From contig NZ_KB913013.1 of the NCBI RefSeq assembly GCF_000383955.1, positions 5,103,694 to 5,167,693 of the forward strand: a stretch of 64,000 nt of DNA. The letters run 5' to 3'. How positions within the stretch are numbered: the stretch's first letter is position 1; each line of letters opens with the position of its first letter. Below the pieces are notes generated by a model. The model was not told where the DNA came from and searched no databases. It saw nothing but the letters and a program-made list of their open reading frames with translations. The DNA is from Rudanella lutea DSM 19387 (GTDB lineage: Bacteria; Bacteroidota; Bacteroidia; Cytophagales; Spirosomataceae). Made by a program: the position numbers and the translations under genes. Shown here piece by piece: positions 34,434 through 43,711 of the stretch.

Positions 34434-35456
34434 ATGCACCATTACTATAAGAACATCATTCTGTTATGCGTTCTGCTTGGCCCCGTCCTGACCACAGGGC
34501 AAGCCATCAAACCTGTCCAAACCAACGACTTTTCGTTTAACGCGTTTAAGCTACCACCTTTCCCTGTGGAGGTCCTGCATGTAGGCCCGGCCTTCGGTGG
34601 GGTAGCCTTCACTACCCTGATGCCCATCGCGGGCCGGACCTTACCCCTTGCCGAAACACCAAAGCCTAAAGGGGCCCTCTTCCCCTCCAACGCCCTCTAT
34701 ATGCAGACGCTCGTGATGGATCCTTCCGGCCAACCGGTAGCCCCCGCCGAGGGCGGAGCTTCGCCAGGTGAGGTGTTTGGTGGGGCTCCTCAGCCCGGTG
34801 CTGGGCATGATTGGGCCGTGTTCGGCACCAACAGCAATGATGGCCCACTGCGATTACCCTATGGGGGCGACTTTAGCCAGATCACCAACCGCTTTCCCCA
34901 AGCCTCTCTGCCCGGTGCCATACCCCTTGCCCCCCGGCTGGTGAGCAATGGAGTTGGTACGGCATCAACACTCCATATCACCTATCCCCAGCAGAGCCTA
35001 TCTATCGACCCTACGACTGGCAAGCTGGTCATGCGGCCCGAGTCGCCCGCGACAGGGGCAGCTGATATACAGGCCAAGACAGGGGGCTATGCTTTACCCT
35101 TCTGGCTCAAAGATGGCCATATGCTTTCACTGTCGAATGGTCACTATGAAGCCCTTGCCCTCCGGCAGGATGCGACCGATAAAAACATCCCTTTTCGTCA
35201 CTTTCAGTTTCTGCGCTTCGACCGTAGCGGCACACTGTTGAGCGATCAGCCCGTACGCTTTGCTTACAACCGGGAGTTCTTTGCCCGCTGTCCCCTGTTC
35301 GATGAGCAAGGGAACGTGGTGGGTTCGGTGAACGTCTTTGGCGATGGCAGCGGCAAAAAAGCAGACCTGGACCCGGATGACAATCGGGTGGCTGTCGTCG
35401 TCACCGACGAGAACGGCGGCATCTGGGCGCACACGCAACCTATCCATTGCCCCTGA
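34434..35456 (+). CDS. Secreted protein of unknown function
   Basis: A 340-residue protein with a signal peptide (NIILLCVLLGPVLTTGQ). It is Pro/Gly-rich with no known domain visible. The middle reads like a table of values (GDFSQITNRFPQASLPGA) and the C-terminal half has beta-propeller-like strands (FRHFQFLRFDRSGTLLSD, LFDEQGNVVGSVNVFGDG). It lacks a T9SS sorting domain. It is separated from the upstream debris by about 90 bases and has no co-directional partner close by. It may be a lineage-specific exported protein. Confidence 0.65.
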   Translation: MHHYYKNIILLCVLLGPVLTTGQAIKPVQTNDFSFNAFKLPPFPVEVLHVGPAFGGVAFTTLMPIAGRTLPLAETPKPKGALFPSNALYMQTLVMDPSGQPVAPAEGGASPGEVFGGAPQPGAGHDWAVFGTNSNDGPLRLPYGGDFSQITNRFPQASLPGAIPLAPRLVSNGVGTASTLHITYPQQSLSIDPTTGKLVMRPESPATGAADIQAKTGGYALPFWLKDGHMLSLSNGHYEALALRQDATDKNIPFRHFQFLRFDRSGTLLSDQPVRFAYNREFFARCPLFDEQGNVVGSVNVFGDGSGKKADLDPDDNRVAVVVTDENGGIWAHTQPIHCP

Positions 35457-35687
35457 TGACAATATTGTCTACAATGCTCGTATCGATAGCGAGGGGAAGT
35501 CGTCGAAAAGCTAAAGTCCAAGCCCTGGCGTACCGAAGCCAAAAGGCATCCTTCAGCCATCGTTTCGCTCGTCGTCACAAACGGAGCTTTTCAGCCCCAG
35601 GCCATATTGAATGAGCCTCCTGAAACCCTTCGCTCTGTTTTTTAGCCCGTTTGAGTCGCTGGGTGTTTAGTCGGAAATCTGACGTTT

Positions 35688-37286
35688 ATGACGACTGACT
35701 ACACCGAAGCGGCCGTGTGCCATATTGACGACCTGCACGATGGCCAACTGAAAGAAGTTCGGGTGGGCGACACGGATGTACTTCTTGCCCGTGTCGATGG
35801 GCAGTACTACGCGCTTTACCCCAAATGCTCGCACTATGGTGCCCCGCTCGCCAAGGGCGTATTGCATGGCCACCGGCTCGTGTGTCCGTGGCACAATGCC
35901 TGTTTCGACGCCACAACCGGCCACCGGCTCGAAGCCCCCGCACTAAATGGCCTGCCCATGCACGAAGTGCGGATTGAGAGCGATCAGGTGCTGGTGCGGC
36001 TGACGACCGATGCCCAAAGCCGAACCAATCCGCTGGCGGCCCCACAGGCCCATAGCACCGAAACCTACGTCATTGTTGGGGCGGGTGGGGCCGGGGCTTT
36101 TGCCGCCGAGGCCCTGCGCGAAGGGGGCTTCACGGGCCGAATCGTGATGCTGACCCAAAGCCCAAACCAACCCTACGACCGGCCCAACTGTTCCAAAGAT
36201 TACTTACAGGGTAAGGCTCCGGCCGAATGGATGCCCTTGCGCGAGCCGGATTTTTACAAACAATACGGCATCGAAATACGCACCGAAACGCCGGTGAAAC
36301 GGCTCGATGCCGCGATCAAAGAAATTGTGTTGCAGTCGGGCGAGACAATCCGGTACGACAAAGCCCTGATTTGCACCGGTGGAGCGCCAAACCACCTGCC
36401 CGTGCCCGGTGCCGACCTCCGCAATGTGTTCACCCTGCGGACCCTGACCGATAGTAGTCAGTTGCGCTTGCTGGGGCAGCAGGGCAAGCGGGTGGTGATC
36501 GTGGGTAGCTCGTTTATCGGGCTCGAAGCGGCTATGAGCCTGCGTAAACTGGGGGCTGAGGTGGCCGTAGTGGGTCGGGAGGCTGTTCCGTTTGCCAAGG
36601 TGCTGGGCGAAAAAATCGGTCGGTTGGTGCAGGGATGGCACGAAAAAGCGGGTATCCGGTTTCACCTCGGCCGGGAGGTGCGGCAGTTCGACGGTACGGG
36701 TGAGGTGAGCACCGTAGTGCTCGACAACGGACTGTCGCTACCCGCCGATGTGGTACTGCTGGGGCTGGGGGTGAAACCCCGAACTGATTTTCTCGAAAAC
36801 GTACCCCGCGCCGACGATGGGGGCGTACTGACCGATGAGTACCTCCAACTGGCCGACGGTCTGTATGCTGCGGGCGACATTGCCCATTTCCCAACCCCCG
36901 ATGGCCCGGTCCGTATTGAACACTGGAAAGTAGCCGGGCAGCAGGGCCACGTAGCAGGCCTGAACATGGCCCGCCCGGATGCCCCGGAACCCTACCGCAT
37001 GGCGCCGTTTTTCTGGACCAATCAGCAGGGAAAGCGCATCAATTACGTAGGCCACGCCGAGCAGTTTGACCAGATAATCTACGACGGCGACCCCGAAACC
37101 GACGATTCGTTTCTGGCCTTTTACGGGGTCGATGGAGTCGTGAAAGCGGTTGCGTCGCTCGGGCGGGATACCGATATCGCCATCATCAGGGAGCTAATGC
37201 AAAACGGCCAACTGCCCCACCTGCAAACCATTCAGGCTGGTGTCGACTGGCCCGCGCTGTTGGCTAAAGTTACTCCCCAAGCGTAG
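35688..37286 (+). CDS. Rieske-domain FAD-dependent reductase (AIF-like)
   Basis: A 532-residue fusion. The N-terminal Rieske [2Fe-2S] domain has Cys47-x-His49 and Cys66-x2-His69 (CSHYGAPL, CPWHNACF). After a linker come the FAD (IVGAGGAGAFAAEAL) and NAD (VVIVGSSFIGLEAAMSL) binding domains of the ferredoxin-reductase group, then an AIF/ferredoxin-reductase C-terminal domain. Related proteins pass electrons from NADH to ferredoxins or oxygenases, and the eukaryotic AIFL proteins share this layout. No oxygenase is adjacent. Its stop codon abuts the stop codon of the convergent gene with no base between. Confidence 0.9.
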   Translation: MTTDYTEAAVCHIDDLHDGQLKEVRVGDTDVLLARVDGQYYALYPKCSHYGAPLAKGVLHGHRLVCPWHNACFDATTGHRLEAPALNGLPMHEVRIESDQVLVRLTTDAQSRTNPLAAPQAHSTETYVIVGAGGAGAFAAEALREGGFTGRIVMLTQSPNQPYDRPNCSKDYLQGKAPAEWMPLREPDFYKQYGIEIRTETPVKRLDAAIKEIVLQSGETIRYDKALICTGGAPNHLPVPGADLRNVFTLRTLTDSSQLRLLGQQGKRVVIVGSSFIGLEAAMSLRKLGAEVAVVGREAVPFAKVLGEKIGRLVQGWHEKAGIRFHLGREVRQFDGTGEVSTVVLDNGLSLPADVVLLGLGVKPRTDFLENVPRADDGGVLTDEYLQLADGLYAAGDIAHFPTPDGPVRIEHWKVAGQQGHVAGLNMARPDAPEPYRMAPFFWTNQQGKRINYVGHAEQFDQIIYDGDPETDDSFLAFYGVDGVVKAVASLGRDTDIAIIRELMQNGQLPHLQTIQAGVDWPALLAKVTPQA

Positions 37287-38426
37287 TTAAACCGCCACTT
37301 CCTCGCCGTGGGTTTGCCGCATTACACCCCGGAGGGCAGGCTTCACCAACCCAAACGCCGAAACCGCCAGTTCGGAGAGCCGCACATTGCCAAAGAGCCG
37401 CTGCACGGTGCGGCCCACCCAAAGCCGACGCGCAAACAGGGCTTTCCACCGTTGTTCATAGAGCCGTTCCAGTTCGGGGCGGCTCAGTTTGTTTTGTAGA
37501 AATGCAACAGACAGCTCGCTCGCCAGTTTGGCCCCATGAATAGCCATCGCCATACCGTTGCCGCAGAGCGGAGTAATAAGCCCCGCCGAATCGCCCGCCA
37601 TAAGCATGTGCATGTCGACGGCCCTTTTGGGCGCAAACGAAACCTCGTTGATCACTTCAGGCTTGTCGTACAGAAACTCGTAGGTTTCAAAAACATGGCG
37701 CAGATGGGGGTTTTGGGCCAGAATCGTCCGTTCCATATCGGGAATATTGCCAAACTGCCGGAGATTTTGGCGGGTAGTGAGGTAGCACAGGCAGTACTTC
37801 CCCGCTTCAATGGCCGACATCCCGCAGTAGCCATCCCGGAAGTTGTGCAGGGCAATCAAATCGGTGGGGAAAGGCTCAGATTTGGGGCCGGGCTCGATAT
37901 GGTATTTTACACCAATGTACGGAGCCGATTGCCGCATAAACGGCCGGTCGAGGGCTTTGTCGAGCCGGGAGCGTTTGCCAAACGCACCGATCACGAGCCG
38001 GGCCGAGAGCGTTTGCCCATCGTTGAGGTCTACGGCAAACAGACCCTTTGTTGCATCAAAATGGACGGCCTCAGCCTGTTTGCCGAGCACAAAGGTCACC
38101 CCGGCCGCTTGTGCCAACTGGTACAACGCATAGTCGAGGGTGTAGCGACTGATGCCAAACCCGCCCAGATCGAGCGGGGCCTCCAGCAACCGGCCTGAAG
38201 GCGACGAAAGCCTGAACTGGGTAATCTGGGCTGCGCCTAACCCGTTCAGGTCGATGCCGAGGGCTGTGAGATACCCGCGCACTTCGTTGGATACGTACTC
38301 GCCACAAACCCGGTGAAATGGGTACGTTTTGCGCTCGATCAGGGTTACGGCAAAACCCGCCCGTGCCAGTTCCAGACTGCTCACCAGCCCGGCCAATCCG
38401 CCCCCGATAATGACTACATCCGGCAT
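37287..38426 (-). CDS. FAD-dependent oxidoreductase, geranylgeranyl-reductase-like
   Basis: The likely start is the ATG at 38426, giving MPDVVIIGGGLAGLVSSLEL with the FAD-binding motif at once; the frame runs 32 codons further upstream, but that part looks non-coding. Length is then 379 residues. Other group motifs are CGEYVSNEV and MLMAGDSAGLITPLCGNGMA. Members reduce isoprenoid chains or hydroxylate aromatic polyketides; in Bacteroidota such a gene often accompanies type III polyketide synthases, which are not seen here. Substrate unknown. Confidence 0.85.
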   Translation of the reverse strand: MPDVVIIGGGLAGLVSSLELARAGFAVTLIERKTYPFHRVCGEYVSNEVRGYLTALGIDLNGLGAAQITQFRLSSPSGRLLEAPLDLGGFGISRYTLDYALYQLAQAAGVTFVLGKQAEAVHFDATKGLFAVDLNDGQTLSARLVIGAFGKRSRLDKALDRPFMRQSAPYIGVKYHIEPGPKSEPFPTDLIALHNFRDGYCGMSAIEAGKYCLCYLTTRQNLRQFGNIPDMERTILAQNPHLRHVFETYEFLYDKPEVINEVSFAPKRAVDMHMLMAGDSAGLITPLCGNGMAMAIHGAKLASELSVAFLQNKLSRPELERLYEQRWKALFARRLWVGRTVQRLFGNVRLSELAVSAFGLVKPALRGVMRQTHGEEVAV

Positions 38427-38610
38427 AAAAACAATGCGTGACAGTGTAACTGTGTGATTTTGTGAAAACGAAACCCCCCTTTTACCTAAACCGGCCGGGT
38501 TAATGAATGGTTTTGTGATCAATGCCGGACAGAAATGTGTTTTTCCGGGTTTCTGAATGAGTAAGTTACTGTTCCCCGCCTGTTTTCAGAAAGAAGTTTA
38601 CGCAGACTGA

Positions 38611-41355
38611 ATGAAGACCTGGATATACACCCTAATTGGATTGGCGGGCCTGAGCATCGGGGTGTTCTCGCTGTGGCCCTCCTCTGATCGGGTTGACTAT
38701 AATACGCAGATCAAGCCGATTCTCAACAAGCACTGCATTGCCTGTCACGGCGGGGTAAAACAGGCCGGTGGGTTGAGTTTGCTGTTTCGCGAAGAGGCCC
38801 TGGCCAAAACCAAATCGGGCCACCCGGCCATTATTCCCGGCGATGCCCGCAACAGCGAGTTTATCAAACGCCTGACCGACCCTGACCCTGAGGAGCGGAT
38901 GCCCTACAAAGCCGACCCGCTCAAACCCGAAGAAATCCAGTTGCTCACCCGTTGGGTGGATGAAGGGTGCGCCTGGGATACCCACTGGGCCTATCGCCCG
39001 CTCGAACGCCCGGCCGTGCCCGGTGGTGGTGCGTTGGCCGGTTTTATGGACTGGTTTTCGAGCGATGCCGATACGAACGCCATCGACAAATTTGTGGCCA
39101 AACGGCACGAAGAGGAAGGGCTGAGTATGGCCCCCGAAGCCGACCGGCTCACCCTCATCCGGCGGGTAAGCCTCGACCTGACGGGCCTGCCCCCCACGGC
39201 CGAACAACTAAAAAAGTACAGCGAAGCCGACGACTGGAACACGGCTTACGCCCAACTGGTCGATGAGTTGCTGGCTTCCTCGGGCTATGGCGAGCGGTGG
39301 GCGGCCATGTGGCTCGACCTGGCCCGCTATGCCGACTCGCGGGGCTACCAGAAAGACAACGGTCGCTCCATTTGGCCCTACCGAGACTGGGTAATCCGGG
39401 CGTTCAACGCCGATATGCCCTTCGACCGCTTCACGACCGAGCAACTGGCCGGTGACCTGCTGGCGCAGCGGCTCCCGGCCGGTAAACTGCCGCCCGACGA
39501 TCTGCTCATTGCGACTGGTTTTCACCGCAATACGATGAACAACGATGAGACCGGCACCGTCGACGAAGAGTTTCGGGTGGCGGCCCTCATCGACCGGGTC
39601 AATACGACCTGGGAGGCCTGGCAGGGTACGTCGTTTGGGTGTGTGCAGTGCCACAGCCACCCGTACGACCCGTTTCGCCATGAGGATTATTACAAGTTCA
39701 TGGCGTTTTTCAACAACACCCGCGACGAAGACACGCAGGACGAAGCCCCGTTTTTACGGCAATTCAAGCCCGAAGACGAGTCGAAAGCGCAGGCCATGCT
39801 GACGTGGCTCCGGGCTTTGCCCGATTCGGGTGCGGCCACCTCGGCCCGGCCGTACCGGGGTACATTCAACTGGGTGTATTTCCTGCGGCATCTGGAACCC
39901 CGGCACCACGCGCATTTTGCCGATAATTACGAGAAAGGGGCTTTGCTCGGTGACCGAAACATTGGTCTCAAACACGGGGGCTCGTGCCGACTCCCCAACA
40001 TGCGGCTCGACGGGCGTACCCAGCTGCTCAGTCACCTGAGCGTGAAGCAACCGGGCGGGGTGATCGAACTGCACCTTGATAGCCCTACCGGCCCACTTCT
40101 GAGCCGGATAAAACTCGATACCACCCGCAACAACGCGCGGGATAAAGTGCTGCAACGCTGGCCTATCAAACCCACAACCGGGCGGCACGACTTGTATCTG
40201 ACGGCCACCAACCCCAGCATCGACCCCGAGTCGTACTTTTTCCAGATTGACTGGTTTGCGCTCATTCCCGACTTTCCGGGCGATGCGGCTCAGCAGCAGG
40301 CATATCTGGACCTGATTGCGGCCAAAACAAACAATACGCCTATTGTACTGCCTACCGACCCCGACTACGCCCGGCCTACGCACCTGTTTGTGCGGGGCAA
40401 TTGGCTAAGCCCCGGTCCGGTGGTGCAGCCCGACGTACCGAAGTCGCTTGGGGGGATGGACCGAGCGTTGCCCAAAGACCGGTTGGGCCTGGCACAGTGG
40501 CTCACCGACCCGCGCAACCCGCTCACGGCCCGCGTAACGGTCAATCGGTTCTGGGAGCAACTGTTTGGCGTGGGGCTGGTCGAGACGCTCGAAGATTTTG
40601 GGACGGCCGGGGCCAAACCCAGCCACCCCGAACTGCTCGATTACCTGGCCGTGCGGTTTTCGCGCGATTGGGGCTGGAGCATGAAGCAACTGCTGCGGTA
40701 CATGGTTTTGTCGAAAACTTACCGACAGTCGTCGAAGGCGACCCCCGACGCCATAACCCGTGACCCGCAAAACCGGTTGCTGGCGCGGGGTGCCCGGTTA
40801 CGGCTCCCGGCCGAAACCATCCGCGATCAGGCTCTGGCCGTGAGCGGGTTACTGAGCCGGAAAGCCTTCGGGAAACCCACTATGCCGTACCAGCCCGACG
40901 GTATCTGGCAGGCCGTAAACAGCAGCCTGAAGTGGGAGCCCAGCACAGGCGAAGACGCCCACCGGCGGGGAATTTACACGTTTGTTCGGCGCACGGGGCC
41001 GTACCCGTCGATGGTGAGCTTTGACGCCGGTAGCCGGGAGGTGTGCCTTTCGCGACGGATTCGGACCAACACGCCGTTGCAGGCACTGACCCTGCTCAAC
41101 GACCCCGTGTTTGTAGAAGCCGCCGACCAACTGGCCCGGCTCGTGGAAAAACACCCTAAGGTTGAAGCCCAATTGGCCGATGCGTACCAACGGGCCATCG
41201 GGCGGCCCATTACGCCCGAAAAGCAGGAGGCCCTGCAAGCTTTGTACGACGCAGCCCTGAAACAGTTTGCGCGTCGGCCCGATGCTAAACACGCGGCCCT
41301 GACCATGGCGACCAACGCCCTATTGAATATTGACGAGTTTGTGACCAAGTCCTGA
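38611..41355 (+). CDS. PSCyt1-DUF1549-DUF1553 protein with cytochrome-c motif
   Basis: A 914-residue protein with an N-terminal membrane anchor (IYTLIGLAGLSIGVFSLW) and a planctomycete-type cytochrome c domain whose heme motif is Cys42-x-x-Cys45-His46 (CIACHGG). DUF1549 (VSLDLTGLPPTAEQ, ERWAAMWLDLARYADSRGY) and DUF1553 (LAQWLTDPRNPLTARVTVNR, and later SRRIRTNTPLQALTLLNDP) follow, separated by a carbohydrate-binding-like beta domain. These proteins are very common in Planctomycetes and Verrucomicrobia and scattered in Cytophagales, and are linked to polysaccharide use, though no reaction is established. The DUF1501 partner gene follows after 61 bases. Confidence 0.9.
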   Translation: MKTWIYTLIGLAGLSIGVFSLWPSSDRVDYNTQIKPILNKHCIACHGGVKQAGGLSLLFREEALAKTKSGHPAIIPGDARNSEFIKRLTDPDPEERMPYKADPLKPEEIQLLTRWVDEGCAWDTHWAYRPLERPAVPGGGALAGFMDWFSSDADTNAIDKFVAKRHEEEGLSMAPEADRLTLIRRVSLDLTGLPPTAEQLKKYSEADDWNTAYAQLVDELLASSGYGERWAAMWLDLARYADSRGYQKDNGRSIWPYRDWVIRAFNADMPFDRFTTEQLAGDLLAQRLPAGKLPPDDLLIATGFHRNTMNNDETGTVDEEFRVAALIDRVNTTWEAWQGTSFGCVQCHSHPYDPFRHEDYYKFMAFFNNTRDEDTQDEAPFLRQFKPEDESKAQAMLTWLRALPDSGAATSARPYRGTFNWVYFLRHLEPRHHAHFADNYEKGALLGDRNIGLKHGGSCRLPNMRLDGRTQLLSHLSVKQPGGVIELHLDSPTGPLLSRIKLDTTRNNARDKVLQRWPIKPTTGRHDLYLTATNPSIDPESYFFQIDWFALIPDFPGDAAQQQAYLDLIAAKTNNTPIVLPTDPDYARPTHLFVRGNWLSPGPVVQPDVPKSLGGMDRALPKDRLGLAQWLTDPRNPLTARVTVNRFWEQLFGVGLVETLEDFGTAGAKPSHPELLDYLAVRFSRDWGWSMKQLLRYMVLSKTYRQSSKATPDAITRDPQNRLLARGARLRLPAETIRDQALAVSGLLSRKAFGKPTMPYQPDGIWQAVNSSLKWEPSTGEDAHRRGIYTFVRRTGPYPSMVSFDAGSREVCLSRRIRTNTPLQALTLLNDPVFVEAADQLARLVEKHPKVEAQLADAYQRAIGRPITPEKQEALQALYDAALKQFARRPDAKHAALTMATNALLNIDEFVTKS

Positions 41356-41416
41356 CCGGCCGGGGCCGCACGGATGAGAAACCAGCGAGCCCCACCGAAA
41401 AAATACAACGCGTACC

Positions 41417-42892
41417 ATGCGCCTGAATATTGACAAAGAAGCCGCGTTGGCGGCCGCCCAACTCGAAACCCGGCGGCATTTTCTGAAACAATGCGGAAGT
41501 GGCCTGGGGGCGCTGGCGCTGCAATCGTTGCTGAGCAGTTGCGGGCTCGGCGGCAGCACGCCCGCCGTGAGCAACCCGCTCGACCCGAAACAGGCGCATT
41601 TTCCGCCCAAAATCCGGTCGGTGATTTACCTGCACATGGCGGGCTCGCCGAGTCAGCTGGAGCTGTTTGATTACAAACCCGAACTGGCCCGCTGGCACGG
41701 TCAGGATTGCCCGCAGTCGTTTCTGGAAGGAAAAACGTTTGCCTTTATCCGGGGCGTTCCGAAAATGCTTGGGCCGCAGGGGCAGTTTGCCCAGCGGGGG
41801 CAGTCGGGCGCGTGGGTGTCTGATCACCTGCCGTACTTCGCCAACATGGCCGATGAGGTGTGTTTTCTGAAAGCCATGCACACCGACCAGTTTAACCACG
41901 CGCCGGCCCAGTTGATGATGCACACCGGCACCCCGCGCCTGGGGCGGCCCGGCATGGGTACGTGGGTCACGTACGGGCTGGGTACCGAAAACCAGAACCT
42001 GCCCGGTTATGTAGTGCTGACATCGGGCGGTAAGTACCCCGAAGCCGGCAAGAGTATCTGGGGAAGCGGGTTTTTGCCCTCGGTTTTTCAGGGGGTGCAG
42101 TGCCGCACCTCGGGCGAGCCGGTGCTCTTTGTCGACGACCCGAAGGGCGTGAATCGCGATCTCCGCAAAGCCAGTATCGACGCCATCAATCGCATCAACC
42201 AGCAAACGTACGATGAGTTTGGCGACCCCGAAACGCTCACCCGCATGAGTCAGTACGAACTGGCGTTTCGGATGCAGCTCGAAGTGCCCGAAGTGATGGA
42301 CATCAGCCGCGAACCGCAGTCAATCCATCAGCTGTACGGCACCACGCCGGGACAGGTGTCGTTTGCTAATAACTGCCTGCTGGCCCGCAAACTGGTGGAG
42401 TCGGGTGTGCGGTTTGTGCAACTGTTCGACTGGGGCTGGGACTCGCACGGCTCCAGCTCGCAGGAGGCCCTAGAGGTCGGTTTTCGGCAGAAGTGCCGCG
42501 ACGTGGATCAGGGAATGACCGCCCTCCTGATGGATCTCAAACAGCGCGGCCTGCTCGATCAGACGCTGGTGGTCTGGAGTGGCGAGTTTGGCCGAACACC
42601 CATGCAGGAAAACCGCGACAATCGCCCGGCTCCGTTTATGGGTCGCGACCATAACCCCTCGGCCTACACGCTCTGGATGGCCGGTGGGGGCGTAAAACCG
42701 GGCTTCAGCTACGGCCAAACCGATGAGTTGGGTTATCAGGGGGTAGAGGGCCGCACGCACGTACACGATTTTCAGGCTACGATTCTGCACCTGCTGGGCC
42801 TCGACCACGAAAAGCTGACGTACGAGTTTCAGGGGCGTAATTTCCGGCTGACCGATGTGGGCGGTAAGGTGATTCGGCCGATCCTGGCCTGA
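41417..42892 (+). CDS. DUF1501 protein (sulfatase-like fold), Tat-exported
   Basis: A 491-residue protein with a twin-arginine leader (TRRHFLKQCGSGLGA) and a possible lipobox at Cys42 (LLSSCG). The DUF1501 signature segments are present: VIYLHMAGSPSQLELFDYKP, GTWVTYGLG, DWGWDSHGSS, VWSGEFGRTP and GRDHNPSAYTLWMAGGG. DUF1501 has an alkaline-phosphatase/sulfatase-like core. It pairs with DUF1549/DUF1553 proteins in nearly all genomes that have either, and the pair probably works as one periplasmic complex. Confidence 0.92.
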   Translation: MRLNIDKEAALAAAQLETRRHFLKQCGSGLGALALQSLLSSCGLGGSTPAVSNPLDPKQAHFPPKIRSVIYLHMAGSPSQLELFDYKPELARWHGQDCPQSFLEGKTFAFIRGVPKMLGPQGQFAQRGQSGAWVSDHLPYFANMADEVCFLKAMHTDQFNHAPAQLMMHTGTPRLGRPGMGTWVTYGLGTENQNLPGYVVLTSGGKYPEAGKSIWGSGFLPSVFQGVQCRTSGEPVLFVDDPKGVNRDLRKASIDAINRINQQTYDEFGDPETLTRMSQYELAFRMQLEVPEVMDISREPQSIHQLYGTTPGQVSFANNCLLARKLVESGVRFVQLFDWGWDSHGSSSQEALEVGFRQKCRDVDQGMTALLMDLKQRGLLDQTLVVWSGEFGRTPMQENRDNRPAPFMGRDHNPSAYTLWMAGGGVKPGFSYGQTDELGYQGVEGRTHVHDFQATILHLLGLDHEKLTYEFQGRNFRLTDVGGKVIRPILA

Positions 42893-42973
42893 CCGTTCGC
42901 TCAAGACCGGGCCGCTGTTGTTTCGGGGGAGGGGTGTTCAACCGACCAATGGTTCAGACAAAAAATCTGAATC

Positions 42974-43558
42974 ATGAAAACGACACGCATCTATGCCTTT
43001 CTGGTGGCGGGCCTGCTCAGCCTGCCCGGCTGTAGCCCTAAAGAAGAAGCCGCCAAACCCGCCGAGAATACGCTGACCAATTTTATGAGCAGTGAGAGTT
43101 CTCTGTCGGCCAGCGTACGAGCGTCGGGGCCGTGGGAGTTGGGGCTTGTGTTTAGTGCGTCAGTAGCGGGCAAAATCACGCAACTGGGGGCCAAAATGCC
43201 CGAATCCGGAACGTACCGACTAATCATCTGGGATTTTGATACTAAGCAGGTCATTCGCCAGAAAACGGTGGAGCAAACCGCCCCCGACAAGCTCACCCTC
43301 GACGCCATTGACCCCCTGGCCCTGACGCCAAACAAGAAATACGTGATTAGCGTGAACAGTCAGTCGGGTGGGGCCAATAAGAAGTACGGGGTTGCCTACA
43401 AAACGGCCGGGGGCGATTTTATGCCGTTTACCAAAGGCAGTATTCTGGTGTATAATGCCTGTTACCGCAACTCCGCTACCCCCGTATTCCCCGACGCAGC
43501 CGTCAATGTGAAGTACGAAGCTTACGGTTTCCCCGAATTCACCTTCATAGCCGATTAA
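42974..43558 (+). CDS. DUF4082-like lipoprotein
   Basis: A 194-residue lipoprotein with lipobox Cys20 (LLSLPGC). The mature part matches the DUF4082 pattern (ELGLVFSASVAGKITQLGA, then SGTYRLIIWD), a jelly-roll domain found in multi-domain surface proteins; free-standing lipoprotein copies are common in Cytophagales. It begins 81 bases after the DUF1501 gene and may be co-transcribed with it. A GC-rich hairpin without T-run (43564-43604) follows the stop. Confidence 0.75.
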   Translation: MKTTRIYAFLVAGLLSLPGCSPKEEAAKPAENTLTNFMSSESSLSASVRASGPWELGLVFSASVAGKITQLGAKMPESGTYRLIIWDFDTKQVIRQKTVEQTAPDKLTLDAIDPLALTPNKKYVISVNSQSGGANKKYGVAYKTAGGDFMPFTKGSILVYNACYRNSATPVFPDAAVNVKYEAYGFPEFTFIAD

Positions 43559-43681
43559 GTTTACCGCCTGCCGACGCCTAAACCAATGGTGCATTGGCAG
43601 GCGGCCCCTATCGCACCGATTTTATGTGTTAGAGGACTGTTAATATTGGCGGCTTCAAAATTATCTTTCCGTTACCAACCG

Positions 43682-43689
43682 TAGCTTTG
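43682..43689 (+). promoter_or_regulatory. Candidate -7 element of the DUF2490 gene
   Basis: TAGCTTTG matches TAnnTTTG exactly, 22 bases before the GTG start at 43712. No good -33 element is visible. Confidence 0.45.
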
Positions 43690-43711
43690 TAGCTAAAAAA
43701 GGGAGATACCG

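Noticed and set aside
35462-35687. Small ORF or RNA gene before the Rieske reductase
   Set aside because: Only short random frames and no stable hairpin or promoter consensus were found.
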